A DNA stretch of 64,000 nucleotides. It comes from an uncultured Clostridia bacterium (lineage in GTDB: Bacteria; Bacillota; Clostridia; UBA1381). The position numbers and the translations under genes are program-made. Location: the NCBI GenBank assembly GCA_947631235.1, contig CANRKO010000005.1, forward strand, positions 1-64,000, written 5' to 3'. Below are positions 52,076 through 60,511 of the stretch, one piece after another. Every line of letters starts with the position of its first letter. Position 1 is the stretch's first letter. The notes beneath the pieces were generated by a model. That model did not search any database, was not told the origin of the DNA, and worked only from the letters and a program-made list of their open reading frames with translations.

Positions 52076-54907
52076 ATGGTTTTTACACTTATACTTACAG
52101 CTCTGTACAACGCGATTTTGGCGGTGCTTATATACATCGCCGAAAAAAAGACCGCATTCGGACGAATCGGGCGTAAAAAGAAACAGATAATTATAGGTAT
52201 TCTGTTCGGCGCGATGGCTGCGTTCGCAAGCACGAGCATCGCGGGCGTGGATATAGGCGACGGCACGATTATGAACGTCCGCGACGCGGCTCCGCTATGC
52301 GCGGGACTTATTTTCGGCGCGCCCGCAGGTATTATCGCCGGTATCATAGGCGGACTGTACCGATATATATCCGCGTTCTTCGGGCTTACGGGGGCGTACA
52401 CGCAGCTTGCATGCTCCATCTCCACAATGCTAGCCGGATTTATCGCGGCGGCGTTGAGGAAATTCATGTTCGACGACAAAAAGCCGGGCTGGATCTACGG
52501 TCTCGGTATCGGCATGATTTGTGAAGTCATACATATGCTGATGATTTTCTTCACGAACGCGAACGACCCGAGTACCGCGTTCGGTTTCGTGAAGGTATGC
52601 TCGCTGCCGATGATGCTTTGCAACGGCTTTTCGGTCGGCGCGGCTGTGCTTGTAATATCGCTGCTCGGTAAGGACAGGGACGCCGTGCAGTTCGGCAAAA
52701 GGCATATTTCGCGGACGTTCCAGACGTGGCTGTTTATATGTATCGTCGTGGCATACGTGCTGACGAGCACGTACACCTATATGCTGCAGAGCCAGATGTC
52801 CAACACGGAGACGGAAACGGTCATAAAGACGAGCATCGACGACGTTAATCAGGATATTCAGGATACGTCGGACGAAAATCTGCTCAATAAAACAAACCTC
52901 ATAAAGAGCGACTATATCGCGTCAAACAATAAAAGCGAGGAATTTCTGCAGTCGCTCGCGGACAAGTACAACGTCGCGGAAATTCATATTATCGACGATA
53001 ACGGCATAATCGTGAACACAAACGTTCCGCATTACATCGGCTTCGATATGGCAAGCGGCGAGCAGTCGGCTGAATTTCTCGTACTCCTTGACGGCACGCA
53101 TAAGTCGTTCGCGCAGGAGTACCGTCCGCAGTCATACGACAGCAGCGTCGCGTACAAATACGGCGGCGTGGCGCTCCAGGGCGGCGGATTTTTACAGGTC
53201 GGCTACGACGCGAGCGAGTTCAGAGCAGATATTGACAGCACCGTTAAAAAAATAGCGACAAACCGCCACATAGGCGAAAACGGTTTTATCGTGATATGTG
53301 ACGAAGAGTGGAACATAGTCAGCGAGGGAACGGATTACACCGGCTACAACCTCGCGAGCCTCGGCATATGGGTCGATACCGAAAAGTACGCGGAAAACAC
53401 CATATTCAGTACCGAATTTAACGGCAAGCCGTATCTGGGCGAATATGAGTTCGCGGAAGGTTACTATATTGTCGGAGTAATCGGCGAGGAAGAGGCGCTG
53501 TTTATGCGCGACGTTTCGGTGTATCTGAGTTCGTTTATGGAAGTGCTGATTTTCGCGGCTCTGTTCGCACTCGTGTACTTCCTTATAAAGAAACTTATCA
53601 TAGACAATCTGACCGAAGTAAACCGTGCGCTCTCAAAAATCACGAACGGTAACCTCGACGTTACCGTGGACGTGCGCGACAACGAGGAATTCGCGTCGCT
53701 GTCGGACGATATTAACTCCACGGTAGACACGCTGAAACGCTACATCTCCGAGGCAGAGGCGCGTATCGACGCGGAACTTGAATTCGCGAAACAAATTCAG
53801 AGTTCGGCTCTGCCGTCCGTGTTCCCGCCCTACCCCAACCGCAGGGAATTTGACATCTACGCTCAAATGGATACCGCAAAAGAGGTCGGCGGCGATTTCT
53901 ACGACTTCTATATGCTCGACGACTCGACGATAGCGTTCCTTATCGCGGATGTGTCGGGTAAGGGTATTCCCGCGGCGATGTTTATGATGAAGGCTAAGAC
54001 CATTATAAAAGACCTCGCGGAAAGCGGTTTGGAGGTAAACGACATATTCACGCAGGCGAACGCAAAGCTGTGCGAAAACAATGACGCGGGTATGTTCGTG
54101 ACGGCGTGGATGGCGATAGTAGATTTAAAAACGGGCGTTATGAGCGTCGCGAACGCAGGACACAACCCGCCCGTCATAAAGCGCGCAAACGGTGAATTCG
54201 CGTACGAGAAACAGCGCGCAGGCTTTGTTCTCGCGGGTATGGAGGGACTTAAATACAGAAAGACCGAAATACAGCTATCCCCCGGCGACCAAATTTACCT
54301 TTACACCGACGGCGTTACCGAGGCGACCGACAAGGACGACGGGCTTTACGGCGAGGACAGACTTGTCGATTTCTTAAACACGCTCGCCGACACCGACGTA
54401 AAATCGATCTGCGAGGAAGTAAAGCGCGACATAGACCGTTTCGTCGGCGACGCGCCGCAGTTTGACGATATTACGATGGTAAGCTTTAAGATAAACTTTA
54501 TAAAGGGCGACAATAAACTATCGTTTATCCCCGGTAGGGACGCGGGCGTTGCCGTGAGCGATTTCGCGCAGCAGATTACGTCAAAGCTCGATGTGCTCCC
54601 GAAAATTTCGAGCAAGGTGAGCATCGCTATTGACGAGATCGCCTCGAATATAATCAATTACAGCAAGGCGAAAACCGCCGAGATTTCATACTCGATAGAA
54701 AACGATAAGCTGAATTTGACGTTTGAGGACGACGGTCAGCCGTATAACCCGCTTGAAACGGAGGATCCCGACATAACGCTGTCAGCCGAGGAACGGCAAA
54801 TCGGAGGTCTTGGGATTTTCATGGTTAAGAAAATGACCGAGAGCATGGATTACAAATATGAAAACAATAAAAATATTTTAAAGCTTGTGATGGCTTTAAA
54901 CTCATAA
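52076..54907 (+). CDS. Membrane sensor with SpoIIE phosphatase and RsbW-like kinase domains
   Basis: This 943-aa protein has a 5TM-LYT type membrane domain (about residues 1-200), another helix (215-235), a dCache-like extracellular sensor (240-480), a helix (485-510), HAMP (510-565), a PP2C/SpoIIE phosphatase (580-790; VGGDFYDFYMLDD, IADVSGKGIPAAMFM, VANAGHNPP, YTDGVTEATD) and a GHKL ATPase (805-940; IAIDEIASNIINYS, FEDDGQPYNP, GGLGIFMVKK). It should therefore both dephosphorylate and phosphorylate STAS proteins. ATG 52076 is preferred over GTG 52067, since AAAGGAAG lies 8 nt before it. Confidence 0.92.
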   Translation: MVFTLILTALYNAILAVLIYIAEKKTAFGRIGRKKKQIIIGILFGAMAAFASTSIAGVDIGDGTIMNVRDAAPLCAGLIFGAPAGIIAGIIGGLYRYISAFFGLTGAYTQLACSISTMLAGFIAAALRKFMFDDKKPGWIYGLGIGMICEVIHMLMIFFTNANDPSTAFGFVKVCSLPMMLCNGFSVGAAVLVISLLGKDRDAVQFGKRHISRTFQTWLFICIVVAYVLTSTYTYMLQSQMSNTETETVIKTSIDDVNQDIQDTSDENLLNKTNLIKSDYIASNNKSEEFLQSLADKYNVAEIHIIDDNGIIVNTNVPHYIGFDMASGEQSAEFLVLLDGTHKSFAQEYRPQSYDSSVAYKYGGVALQGGGFLQVGYDASEFRADIDSTVKKIATNRHIGENGFIVICDEEWNIVSEGTDYTGYNLASLGIWVDTEKYAENTIFSTEFNGKPYLGEYEFAEGYYIVGVIGEEEALFMRDVSVYLSSFMEVLIFAALFALVYFLIKKLIIDNLTEVNRALSKITNGNLDVTVDVRDNEEFASLSDDINSTVDTLKRYISEAEARIDAELEFAKQIQSSALPSVFPPYPNRREFDIYAQMDTAKEVGGDFYDFYMLDDSTIAFLIADVSGKGIPAAMFMMKAKTIIKDLAESGLEVNDIFTQANAKLCENNDAGMFVTAWMAIVDLKTGVMSVANAGHNPPVIKRANGEFAYEKQRAGFVLAGMEGLKYRKTEIQLSPGDQIYLYTDGVTEATDKDDGLYGEDRLVDFLNTLADTDVKSICEEVKRDIDRFVGDAPQFDDITMVSFKINFIKGDNKLSFIPGRDAGVAVSDFAQQITSKLDVLPKISSKVSIAIDEIASNIINYSKAKTAEISYSIENDKLNLTFEDDGQPYNPLETEDPDITLSAEERQIGGLGIFMVKKMTESMDYKYENNKNILKLVMALNS

Positions 54908-54931
54908 AACACGGAAAGAAGGAATAAAAAC

Positions 54932-55546
54932 ATGAAAACGGATATTTGCACGATTTCGAGCGACAAGGAAACATTCGGCGCGATATTTACCGAGGTTGAA
55001 AAGTCAGTCGATTACAACAAGCTTCCGAAGAAGCAAGCGCTTCAGTTAAGACTTCTCGCGGAGGAGCTTGTGGGTATGCTGCCCGAGCTTTTGGAAGTCG
55101 GCGACGGTAAGTTCTGGATCGAGAATGAAGGGAACAACTTCGAACTGCACGCGTCAATCAAGGCGGAGCGTCTGTCGATGTTTGATAAGGAGGACATTCT
55201 CTCCCTTTCAAAATCGGGTAAAAACGCCGCGTCCAAGGGAATTATAAACAAAATACGTCTCGTTGCCGAGGGTATGCTTGACGGCTACCTCGAAGCATCA
55301 AAGGTGTCGGGCGGCGGCGAATATTACGACATCTACGACATGGGCGTATGCTCCGCGAACGCGTATGACGACAGGTGGCTCCACGCGTGGTCGCTTAGCA
55401 GCTACAAGGACTGCGCCGGCGACAACAAGGACGGCGACGCCTGGGATGAGCTTGAAAAATCCATAATCGCCAACCTCGCGGACGACGTTATCGTCGGCGT
55501 TATCGGCAGAAACGTGGATATTGTAATTAAAAAGAAGTTCGCATAA
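54932..55546 (+). CDS. Unrecognised 204-aa protein of the partner-switch operon
   Basis: No domain is clear. The N-terminal half (KKQALQLRLLAEELVGMLPELLEVGDGKFWIENEGNNFELHASI) resembles the start of a GHKL ATPase with an N-box-like AEEL helix followed by a beta strand, but the ATP-lid glycine motifs are not evident. It may be a degenerate RsbW-like binding module. The rest is acidic and ends in KKKFA. It starts 24 nt after the sensor gene and ends before a strong terminator, so it belongs to the same operon. The function is unknown. Confidence 0.75.
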   Translation: MKTDICTISSDKETFGAIFTEVEKSVDYNKLPKKQALQLRLLAEELVGMLPELLEVGDGKFWIENEGNNFELHASIKAERLSMFDKEDILSLSKSGKNAASKGIINKIRLVAEGMLDGYLEASKVSGGGEYYDIYDMGVCSANAYDDRWLHAWSLSSYKDCAGDNKDGDAWDELEKSIIANLADDVIVGVIGRNVDIVIKKKFA

Positions 55547-55555
55547 AGGGACATA

Positions 55556-55589
55556 AAAAAAACAGACCGCAGGGGCGGTCTGTTTTTTT
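55556..55589. terminator. Bidirectional terminator
   Basis: A 14-bp stem (55556-55569 with 55576-55589) has a 6-nt loop and A/T-run flanks. It closes both the partner-switch operon and the converging phosphatase gene. Confidence 0.9.
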
Positions 55590-55592
55590 GCG

Positions 55593-56519
55593 TTATTCAA
55601 GAAATTTATCTCGCAATGCGGTTATATCTTCGTCCGTTAAGCCGAGACCCTCGGTGAGATAATTTTTAACCGTGCCGTACTCCGCTTTAACGCCGTCAAT
55701 CGCGGTGTTAAAGAAATCCTCGTATACGGCGATGGCTGTTCCGACGTATTCCTTCGTTTCGTCCTCGGTAAGACCAAGCTCCGCCGCATGTGCCTCGCTC
55801 CCTGCAATCCGATCCTTGTTGTACGCGTCGTTTGTCAGGAGATAGTCCTGTTTAATAGTGTCCTCGTCCGCGCCGAGCGCGTACAAAAGCAGCACGGCAG
55901 CCATTCCGGCTCTGTCCTTACCCTGCGTGCAGTGCCACAAAACAGCCTCTCCGTCGCCGACGGTGAGAAGCTTATCGAAAAACTCCGAGTATGCCTTTTT
56001 GCCCTCGTCTGTCAGGAGCATTTTTGAATATATCGTCGAAAGACCATGATGCTTTGCGAGAGTTATGTATGCCAGCTCGGGGTCGTTCGTCTTTCTTGCC
56101 TCCATTATCGCAGCCACTGTTTCATCGTCGTACAGTGACGATGTGAACACCGGCAGCCATACGTTTTCCGCACCCTCGACCTCTTTGTCGGGCAGCACAT
56201 TGCGCTCCGTTTCCGTTCTGAAGTCGAACACATACCTTAAATGATACTTGTCGGCGAGCGTTTCCGCGCCCTCGTCCGTAAGTGTGGACAGCGCGGCACT
56301 CCTTAAAAGCACGCCGTCCTTTATCTTCCGACCGTCGGCGCATACGTAGCCGCCGAGCTGACGTGCGTTGCCCACACCGTCAATCTCTATCGCCTGCGTT
56401 TCGAGCGAAACGGTCGGAGGCTGTTCCTCCTTTTCCTGCGTTACCCCGCCCGAGCACGCGGCGGTCAAAATAACCGACGACGCAGCCAAAACCGTTACCG
56501 CCCGCTTTATATTATTCAT
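55593..56519 (-). CDS. Tyrosine/serine protein phosphatase (DSP family) lipoprotein
   Basis: The 308-aa protein has a lipoprotein signal (VILTAACSGG, lipidated Cys near 22) and a Y_phosphatase3-type domain. It begins with GNARQLGGYVCADGRKIKDGVLLRSA and carries the P-loop HCTQGKDRAGMAA (CxxGKDRxG). Relatives dephosphorylate phosphotyrosine, phosphoserine or phosphoinositides. The protein would act outside the membrane. It lies between the two STAS-kinase arms, in the opposite direction. Confidence 0.9.
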   Translation of the reverse strand: MNNIKRAVTVLAASSVILTAACSGGVTQEKEEQPPTVSLETQAIEIDGVGNARQLGGYVCADGRKIKDGVLLRSAALSTLTDEGAETLADKYHLRYVFDFRTETERNVLPDKEVEGAENVWLPVFTSSLYDDETVAAIMEARKTNDPELAYITLAKHHGLSTIYSKMLLTDEGKKAYSEFFDKLLTVGDGEAVLWHCTQGKDRAGMAAVLLLYALGADEDTIKQDYLLTNDAYNKDRIAGSEAHAAELGLTEDETKEYVGTAIAVYEDFFNTAIDGVKAEYGTVKNYLTEGLGLTDEDITALRDKFLE

Positions 56520-56562
56520 TTGATAATCCCTCCTTTGTGAGCATCAATATTTTTACATTATA

Positions 56563-56591
56563 ATTATATATCCGTTTATATAATTTTGCAA
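56563..56591 (-). promoter_or_regulatory. Promoter of the phosphatase gene
   Basis: The minus-strand -35 is TTGCAA (56586-56591) and the -10 TATAAT (plus 56563-56568), with a 17-bp spacer. It is back to back with the promoter of STAS-kinase copy 2. Confidence 0.7.
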
Positions 56592-56597
56592 GATTTT

Positions 56598-56629
56598 GTA
56601 TTGATTTTTTGAATAAAACGGAGTAAAAT
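56598..56629 (+). promoter_or_regulatory. Promoter of STAS-kinase copy 2
   Basis: The -35 TTGATT (56601-56606) and -10 TAAAAT (56624-56629) are 17 bp apart. The block 56598-56618 matches 48825-48845 at 20 of 21 positions. Confidence 0.75.
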
Positions 56630-56671
56630 TAGAAAAGGATTTACTGAAATTATATGATGGGGAGAAATGAA

Positions 56672-57859
56672 ATGGAACACACATACAATGACGGAGTTTT
56701 AACAATCAGCTTGTACGAAAGAACGGACTCGACCAACGCCGACGCGGTTGAAAACGAAATATTTAACCTTGTGCGTGAGTGCGGCGCAAAAAGCGTCGTG
56801 CTTGACGCGGCGGACACAAAGTACATATCGAGCGCGGGGCTTAGAGTTATACTAAAGCTGAAAAAGACGATAGATAATTCAAAGGTTATAAACGCGTCGC
56901 CCGAGGTGTACGAGATATTTGAAATAACGGGGTTCGCCGAGATAATCGGCATAGAGAAGGCTCTGCGTGAAATATCCGTCGAGGGCTGTGAAAAAATCGG
57001 CGAGGGCGGGTTCGGAATAGTGTACCGCCTTGACGATGAAACCATTGTGAAGATATACAAGTCAGCCGGAACGGACACGATAAAGCGCGAGATGAATTAT
57101 GCGAAACAGGCGTTTATAAAGGGCGTTCCGACGGCGATTTCATACGATATGGTAAAGTGCGGCGACCGTTACGGCGTGGTGTTCGAACTTATAAAGTCCG
57201 ACACGCTGGCGAACGCGCTTACCGCCAATCCCGAAAAATTCGACGAGTACGCGGAGAAATATATAAATCTGGTAAAGACCGTACATTCCACGGACGTGAG
57301 CGATATTATTTCCGCGCGCGCAAACGACTTGTACCGCGACACGTTCGCCAAGATAAAAAAATATCTGACGGACGAGGAATACGCCGAACTTATGCGCCTT
57401 TTTGACGCGATACCCGACAGGAACACGATGGTTCACGGCGATTTGCACGCGCGAAACATTATGATTCAAAACGGCGAACTGCTGCTTATCGACATGGATG
57501 AGATAATGTGCGGACACCCGATATACGACCTGTGCAATATTTATTACGCGTACACCGAGATGCCAAAGCGCGGCGACGCGGACACAATTCGGTATCTCGG
57601 CATAAGCGCGGATATGTGCAAAAGACTTGTCGAAAAGTTCAACGAAAAATATTTCGGAGGTCTCACTGACGACCGGTTCAAGGCTGCGGTTGACGGCATG
57701 AACGTGTTCGCGCAAATGCGGTACGCGTATCTGCGCCTTATCGTAAATAGCAAAGTCAGTTCATATGAGGAAAGAGTAAAAGGCGTGGTGCAAAGTATTA
57801 AGGATGTAATACTTCCGCAGATCGATACCGCGATCAAGTCGCTCGAATTTATAGGCTGA
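56672..57859 (+). CDS. STAS domain fused to APH-like phosphotransferase, copy 2
   Basis: This 395-aa protein is a clear paralog of the 50509-51684 product. The STAS domain contains LDAADTKYISSAGLRVILKL, then come a glycine loop KIGEGGFGIVYRL, the catalytic VHGDLHARN (254-262) and LLIDMDE. The copies are similar throughout, which points to a duplication of the whole fusion. The ATG at 56672 has GGGGAG 7 nt upstream; an ATG at 56654 overlaps that site. It stands alone between its promoter and a terminator. Two fusions with different kinase surfaces could respond to different signals through the same STAS partner network. Confidence 0.88.
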   Translation: MEHTYNDGVLTISLYERTDSTNADAVENEIFNLVRECGAKSVVLDAADTKYISSAGLRVILKLKKTIDNSKVINASPEVYEIFEITGFAEIIGIEKALREISVEGCEKIGEGGFGIVYRLDDETIVKIYKSAGTDTIKREMNYAKQAFIKGVPTAISYDMVKCGDRYGVVFELIKSDTLANALTANPEKFDEYAEKYINLVKTVHSTDVSDIISARANDLYRDTFAKIKKYLTDEEYAELMRLFDAIPDRNTMVHGDLHARNIMIQNGELLLIDMDEIMCGHPIYDLCNIYYAYTEMPKRGDADTIRYLGISADMCKRLVEKFNEKYFGGLTDDRFKAAVDGMNVFAQMRYAYLRLIVNSKVSSYEERVKGVVQSIKDVILPQIDTAIKSLEFIG

Positions 57860-57863
57860 CACA

Positions 57864-57897
57864 AAAAATCCCCGTTTGCGTGCAAACGGGGATTTTT
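57864..57897. terminator. Bidirectional terminator
   Basis: A perfect 16-bp stem (57864-57879 with 57882-57897) has a 2-nt loop and A/T-run flanks, between the converging STAS-kinase and PAP2 genes. Confidence 0.92.
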
Positions 57898-57904
57898 GAT
57901 GTGC

Positions 57905-58888
57905 TTATTTGTTTTCGGTCTTTTTCGGTACAAATTTTAAGATAAGTTCCGTCAACGCCGGCGCACCCGCTACGAAGTAGCACACGCGTACAAACTCGGC
58001 AAGCGCCTTTGTAACGCCGGAGTTCCAGCCCGCCGCGATAAGCGCGTTCGCGCCGACTCCCGCGAAGTGGTCGAGTGCGGTGTATGTAAACACGCAGAAT
58101 ATAAGTCTTATGATATTTGCGGTGTTATCGTCGGTCGAGAATTTTATAAACCGTCTTTCGATGAACCAGCCTATGAAAAAGCCTATACCCATACCGGCGT
58201 TTTTAAATGAGTCAACAGCCATTTTCGAACCTTCGACTATTACCGAGCCGTCGGCGACGTAATCCGTCGGGTACGACTTTAAAGCCGCGTAAAGTATAAG
58301 CAGCGCGCATAGAGCCACACCGCCGAGCATTACCCATATATCCATATTCGGACGCTCGTCGATAATCGGCATAAGCTTTGACATCAGAAACAGCACCACC
58401 GCGCCTATAACGAGCGCTACCACAACGTCCTGCGGCGTGTGAACGCCGAGGTAGTTTCTCGAAAACGCTATGAGCAGTACGAGTATTATCAGTATGACGG
58501 AAAACCATTTCGGGCATTTAACGCCGTCCTTTGCGGGAATAGCCGTTCCGCCCCATACGCTCGTCGCGTTCGCTGTGTGACCGCTCGGGAACGAGTAACC
58601 CGTCGCGTCAGCCTTAGCCTCGGGAACGGGCGTAATACGCGCGTCGCGTATCCACGGACGGTACACGCACGCCGTTATTTTGATGAAGCCGTTTATTATT
58701 CTGTTTGTGTAGAGCGAGAACATTAAAAATATTCCCTGTTTTTTGTTGAGACCCCAGTAAACCAAGCCGACGAAGAACACGATTATCGACGTTTCGCCCA
58801 GCTTTGTTATGTACTCGAAAAACGTGTTGAGGACGCCTCCCGTCGCGTCGCGCAGATTTTGCAGCGCAAGTAAGTAATTGATATCCAT
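57905..58888 (-). CDS. PAP2-family membrane phosphatase
   Basis: The 327-aa integral membrane protein carries the type 2 phosphatidic acid phosphatase signature in order: KITACVYRPWIRDARI (KX6RP-like), GYSFPSGHTANA (PSGH) and SRNYLGVHTPQDV (SRX5HX3D). Such enzymes hydrolyse lipid phosphates, for example undecaprenyl pyrophosphate or phosphatidic acid, at the membrane surface. The extended C-terminal part with several more helices is unusual and unassigned. Upstream genes on the same strand encode other phosphate- and wall-related enzymes. Confidence 0.9.
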   Translation of the reverse strand: MDINYLLALQNLRDATGGVLNTFFEYITKLGETSIIVFFVGLVYWGLNKKQGIFLMFSLYTNRIINGFIKITACVYRPWIRDARITPVPEAKADATGYSFPSGHTANATSVWGGTAIPAKDGVKCPKWFSVILIILVLLIAFSRNYLGVHTPQDVVVALVIGAVVLFLMSKLMPIIDERPNMDIWVMLGGVALCALLILYAALKSYPTDYVADGSVIVEGSKMAVDSFKNAGMGIGFFIGWFIERRFIKFSTDDNTANIIRLIFCVFTYTALDHFAGVGANALIAAGWNSGVTKALAEFVRVCYFVAGAPALTELILKFVPKKTENK

Positions 58889-58977
58889 ATTATTGTTTCC
58901 TTTCTTAAATCAATATATGGCAATTATACCATATATTTCAGATTTTATCCATAGGTCGTTTGCAACTCGGCGCAGAT

Positions 58978-59679
58978 TTATTCCCTGCCGTTCATCAGCA
59001 TTTCCGTGTAGTACTTTTCAAGTTCGGGATAATCGAGCAGCGCCCTGCGTCCCTCGTCGGTGATACGGTAAACGCCTTTTCGCACCTTTTCGTACCAGCC
59101 GTATGAATTGTACCCAAGTATGGTCTGCGTGTTGTCCGCGCCGCCGTAGCCGCGTATCTCCTTCGGACTTAATTCGCCGTACATGTCGAGTATACACGCT
59201 ATTTTTATGCACTTTTCCGTGTACGCGGTGACGATTTTCGTACCCGTCACGCCGCCGGTATTCGTGTCTATGCTCCGACCGTCTATTTCGCGCAGTATTT
59301 CCCTGCGCTTTTTTTGATTTTTGTACGTTGACGCGTACGGTTTCGGCTCGAACACAATCTCCGCGAACGAATGTGCGCCGCGCAGCGACACGAATATAAG
59401 ACCGAGTTCCAGCTTTTTCAGCACCGAAAACACCTGCCGAAACTTATTAAACGAGTAATTTTTCGGTTTCGGCACGGCGACAAACACGTCCGCGCCCGTC
59501 CTTTGACGTTTAAGCCCCTGAGCTAAAAGCGTGACCGTCATGTTGCGTTTTAGTTCGACAATAATAAACTCGTCGTCTTTAACAGCCGTCATGTCGCAGT
59601 CCTTGACCTCGGCGTTGACCTTGTAGCCGCGCTTTTCAAAAAGGTCGCGGACGGGCGGATAAAGTTCCTTCTCCGTCAT
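58978..59679 (-). CDS. DUF2161-family putative PD-(D/E)XK phosphodiesterase
   Basis: The 233-aa protein has a nuclease-like core near residues 10-65 (YPPVRDLFEKRGYKVNAEVKDCDMTAVKDDEFIIVELKRN), where Asp and VELK match the D...ExK pattern. A C-terminal winged-helix-like part follows (GELSPKEIRGYGG.., YEKVRKGVYRITDEGRRALLDYPEL). The family is annotated as putative phosphodiesterase/nuclease and has no experimentally clear role that I know. Its start overlaps the stop of the polysaccharide deacetylase gene by 4 bases (ATGA). Confidence 0.8.
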   Translation of the reverse strand: MTEKELYPPVRDLFEKRGYKVNAEVKDCDMTAVKDDEFIIVELKRNMTVTLLAQGLKRQRTGADVFVAVPKPKNYSFNKFRQVFSVLKKLELGLIFVSLRGAHSFAEIVFEPKPYASTYKNQKKRREILREIDGRSIDTNTGGVTGTKIVTAYTEKCIKIACILDMYGELSPKEIRGYGGADNTQTILGYNSYGWYEKVRKGVYRITDEGRRALLDYPELEKYYTEMLMNGRE

Positions 59680-60491
59680 ATCTCTTTAAGCTCCCCGCCC
59701 TTTACTTCTATATGCTCGCGGTTGACCTCGAGCCACACGGACGCGGCGTTCGGATTGTACACCTTATCGCAGTCGGCTGTGAATTTGAGGTTTTTCGCCG
59801 CGTTCATGTAATCGACTATCTCGATATTCGTCGCGTACCAAATATCGTCTCTGCCGCCGATAAACTCGCAGAACTCCTCCATATCGCCCCACGTGTTATC
59901 GCGGTCAAACTCGTAGCTGTGACCCCAGACGTACATCATGTAAAGGTACTGCGTCTTATGTAAATCGGCGAACCGCCGCGCGTTCTCCATGAGGTTGTGA
60001 CTGTGGTGGCAGGTGGCTTTCCATTCGAGGAAATCGTCGGGGAACCCGAATTCGTCGGTGTTGCCGACGACGCGGCTGTACTCGATGCCGCACGCGGGCA
60101 GAAGGTTTATTATATCTCGGCTGTACGAGCCGTTGGGGTAGCTTAATCCCCTCACGGGGTAGCCGCAGGCCTTTTCGAGCAGCTTTCTGTCCTCGACAAT
60201 CTGCTGCGTCACGAGCGTAAGAGGGCAGCGTTCTATCGTCGGATGCGTGAGCGTGTGGCACGACACCTCGTGACCCTTGTACAAATCCTTTACCTCGTCA
60301 AGCGTCACGCGGCGCTCGTCAACGCCCATAATGCCCGAATTTAAGTGAAACGTTCCCTTAATACCGTGCCTGTTGAAAATTTCGATAAGGCGGCGGTCGA
60401 ATATCTGACCGTCGTCGTAACTCATCGTGAGTACCTTGTGCTTTCCGCCGGGGAAACAGGTGTAAACTACCTTGGGTCTTTTGTTTTCCAT
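59676..60491 (-). CDS. Polysaccharide deacetylase family protein
   Basis: The 271-aa protein has the NodB-type metal motifs MSYDDGQIFDRRLIEIF (Asp pair) and SCHTLTHPTIE (two His), then RGLSYPNGSYSRDI and YMMYVWGHSYEFD. No signal peptide is visible, so it may act on a cytoplasmic or soluble N-acetylated sugar rather than wall glycan. It follows the metallophosphoesterase by 20 nt and overlaps the DUF2161 gene. Confidence 0.9.
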   Translation of the reverse strand: MENKRPKVVYTCFPGGKHKVLTMSYDDGQIFDRRLIEIFNRHGIKGTFHLNSGIMGVDERRVTLDEVKDLYKGHEVSCHTLTHPTIERCPLTLVTQQIVEDRKLLEKACGYPVRGLSYPNGSYSRDIINLLPACGIEYSRVVGNTDEFGFPDDFLEWKATCHHSHNLMENARRFADLHKTQYLYMMYVWGHSYEFDRDNTWGDMEEFCEFIGGRDDIWYATNIEIVDYMNAAKNLKFTADCDKVYNPNAASVWLEVNREHIEVKGGELKEI

Positions 60492-60511
60492 TTTGTATAT
60501 CTCCTTTGTAA

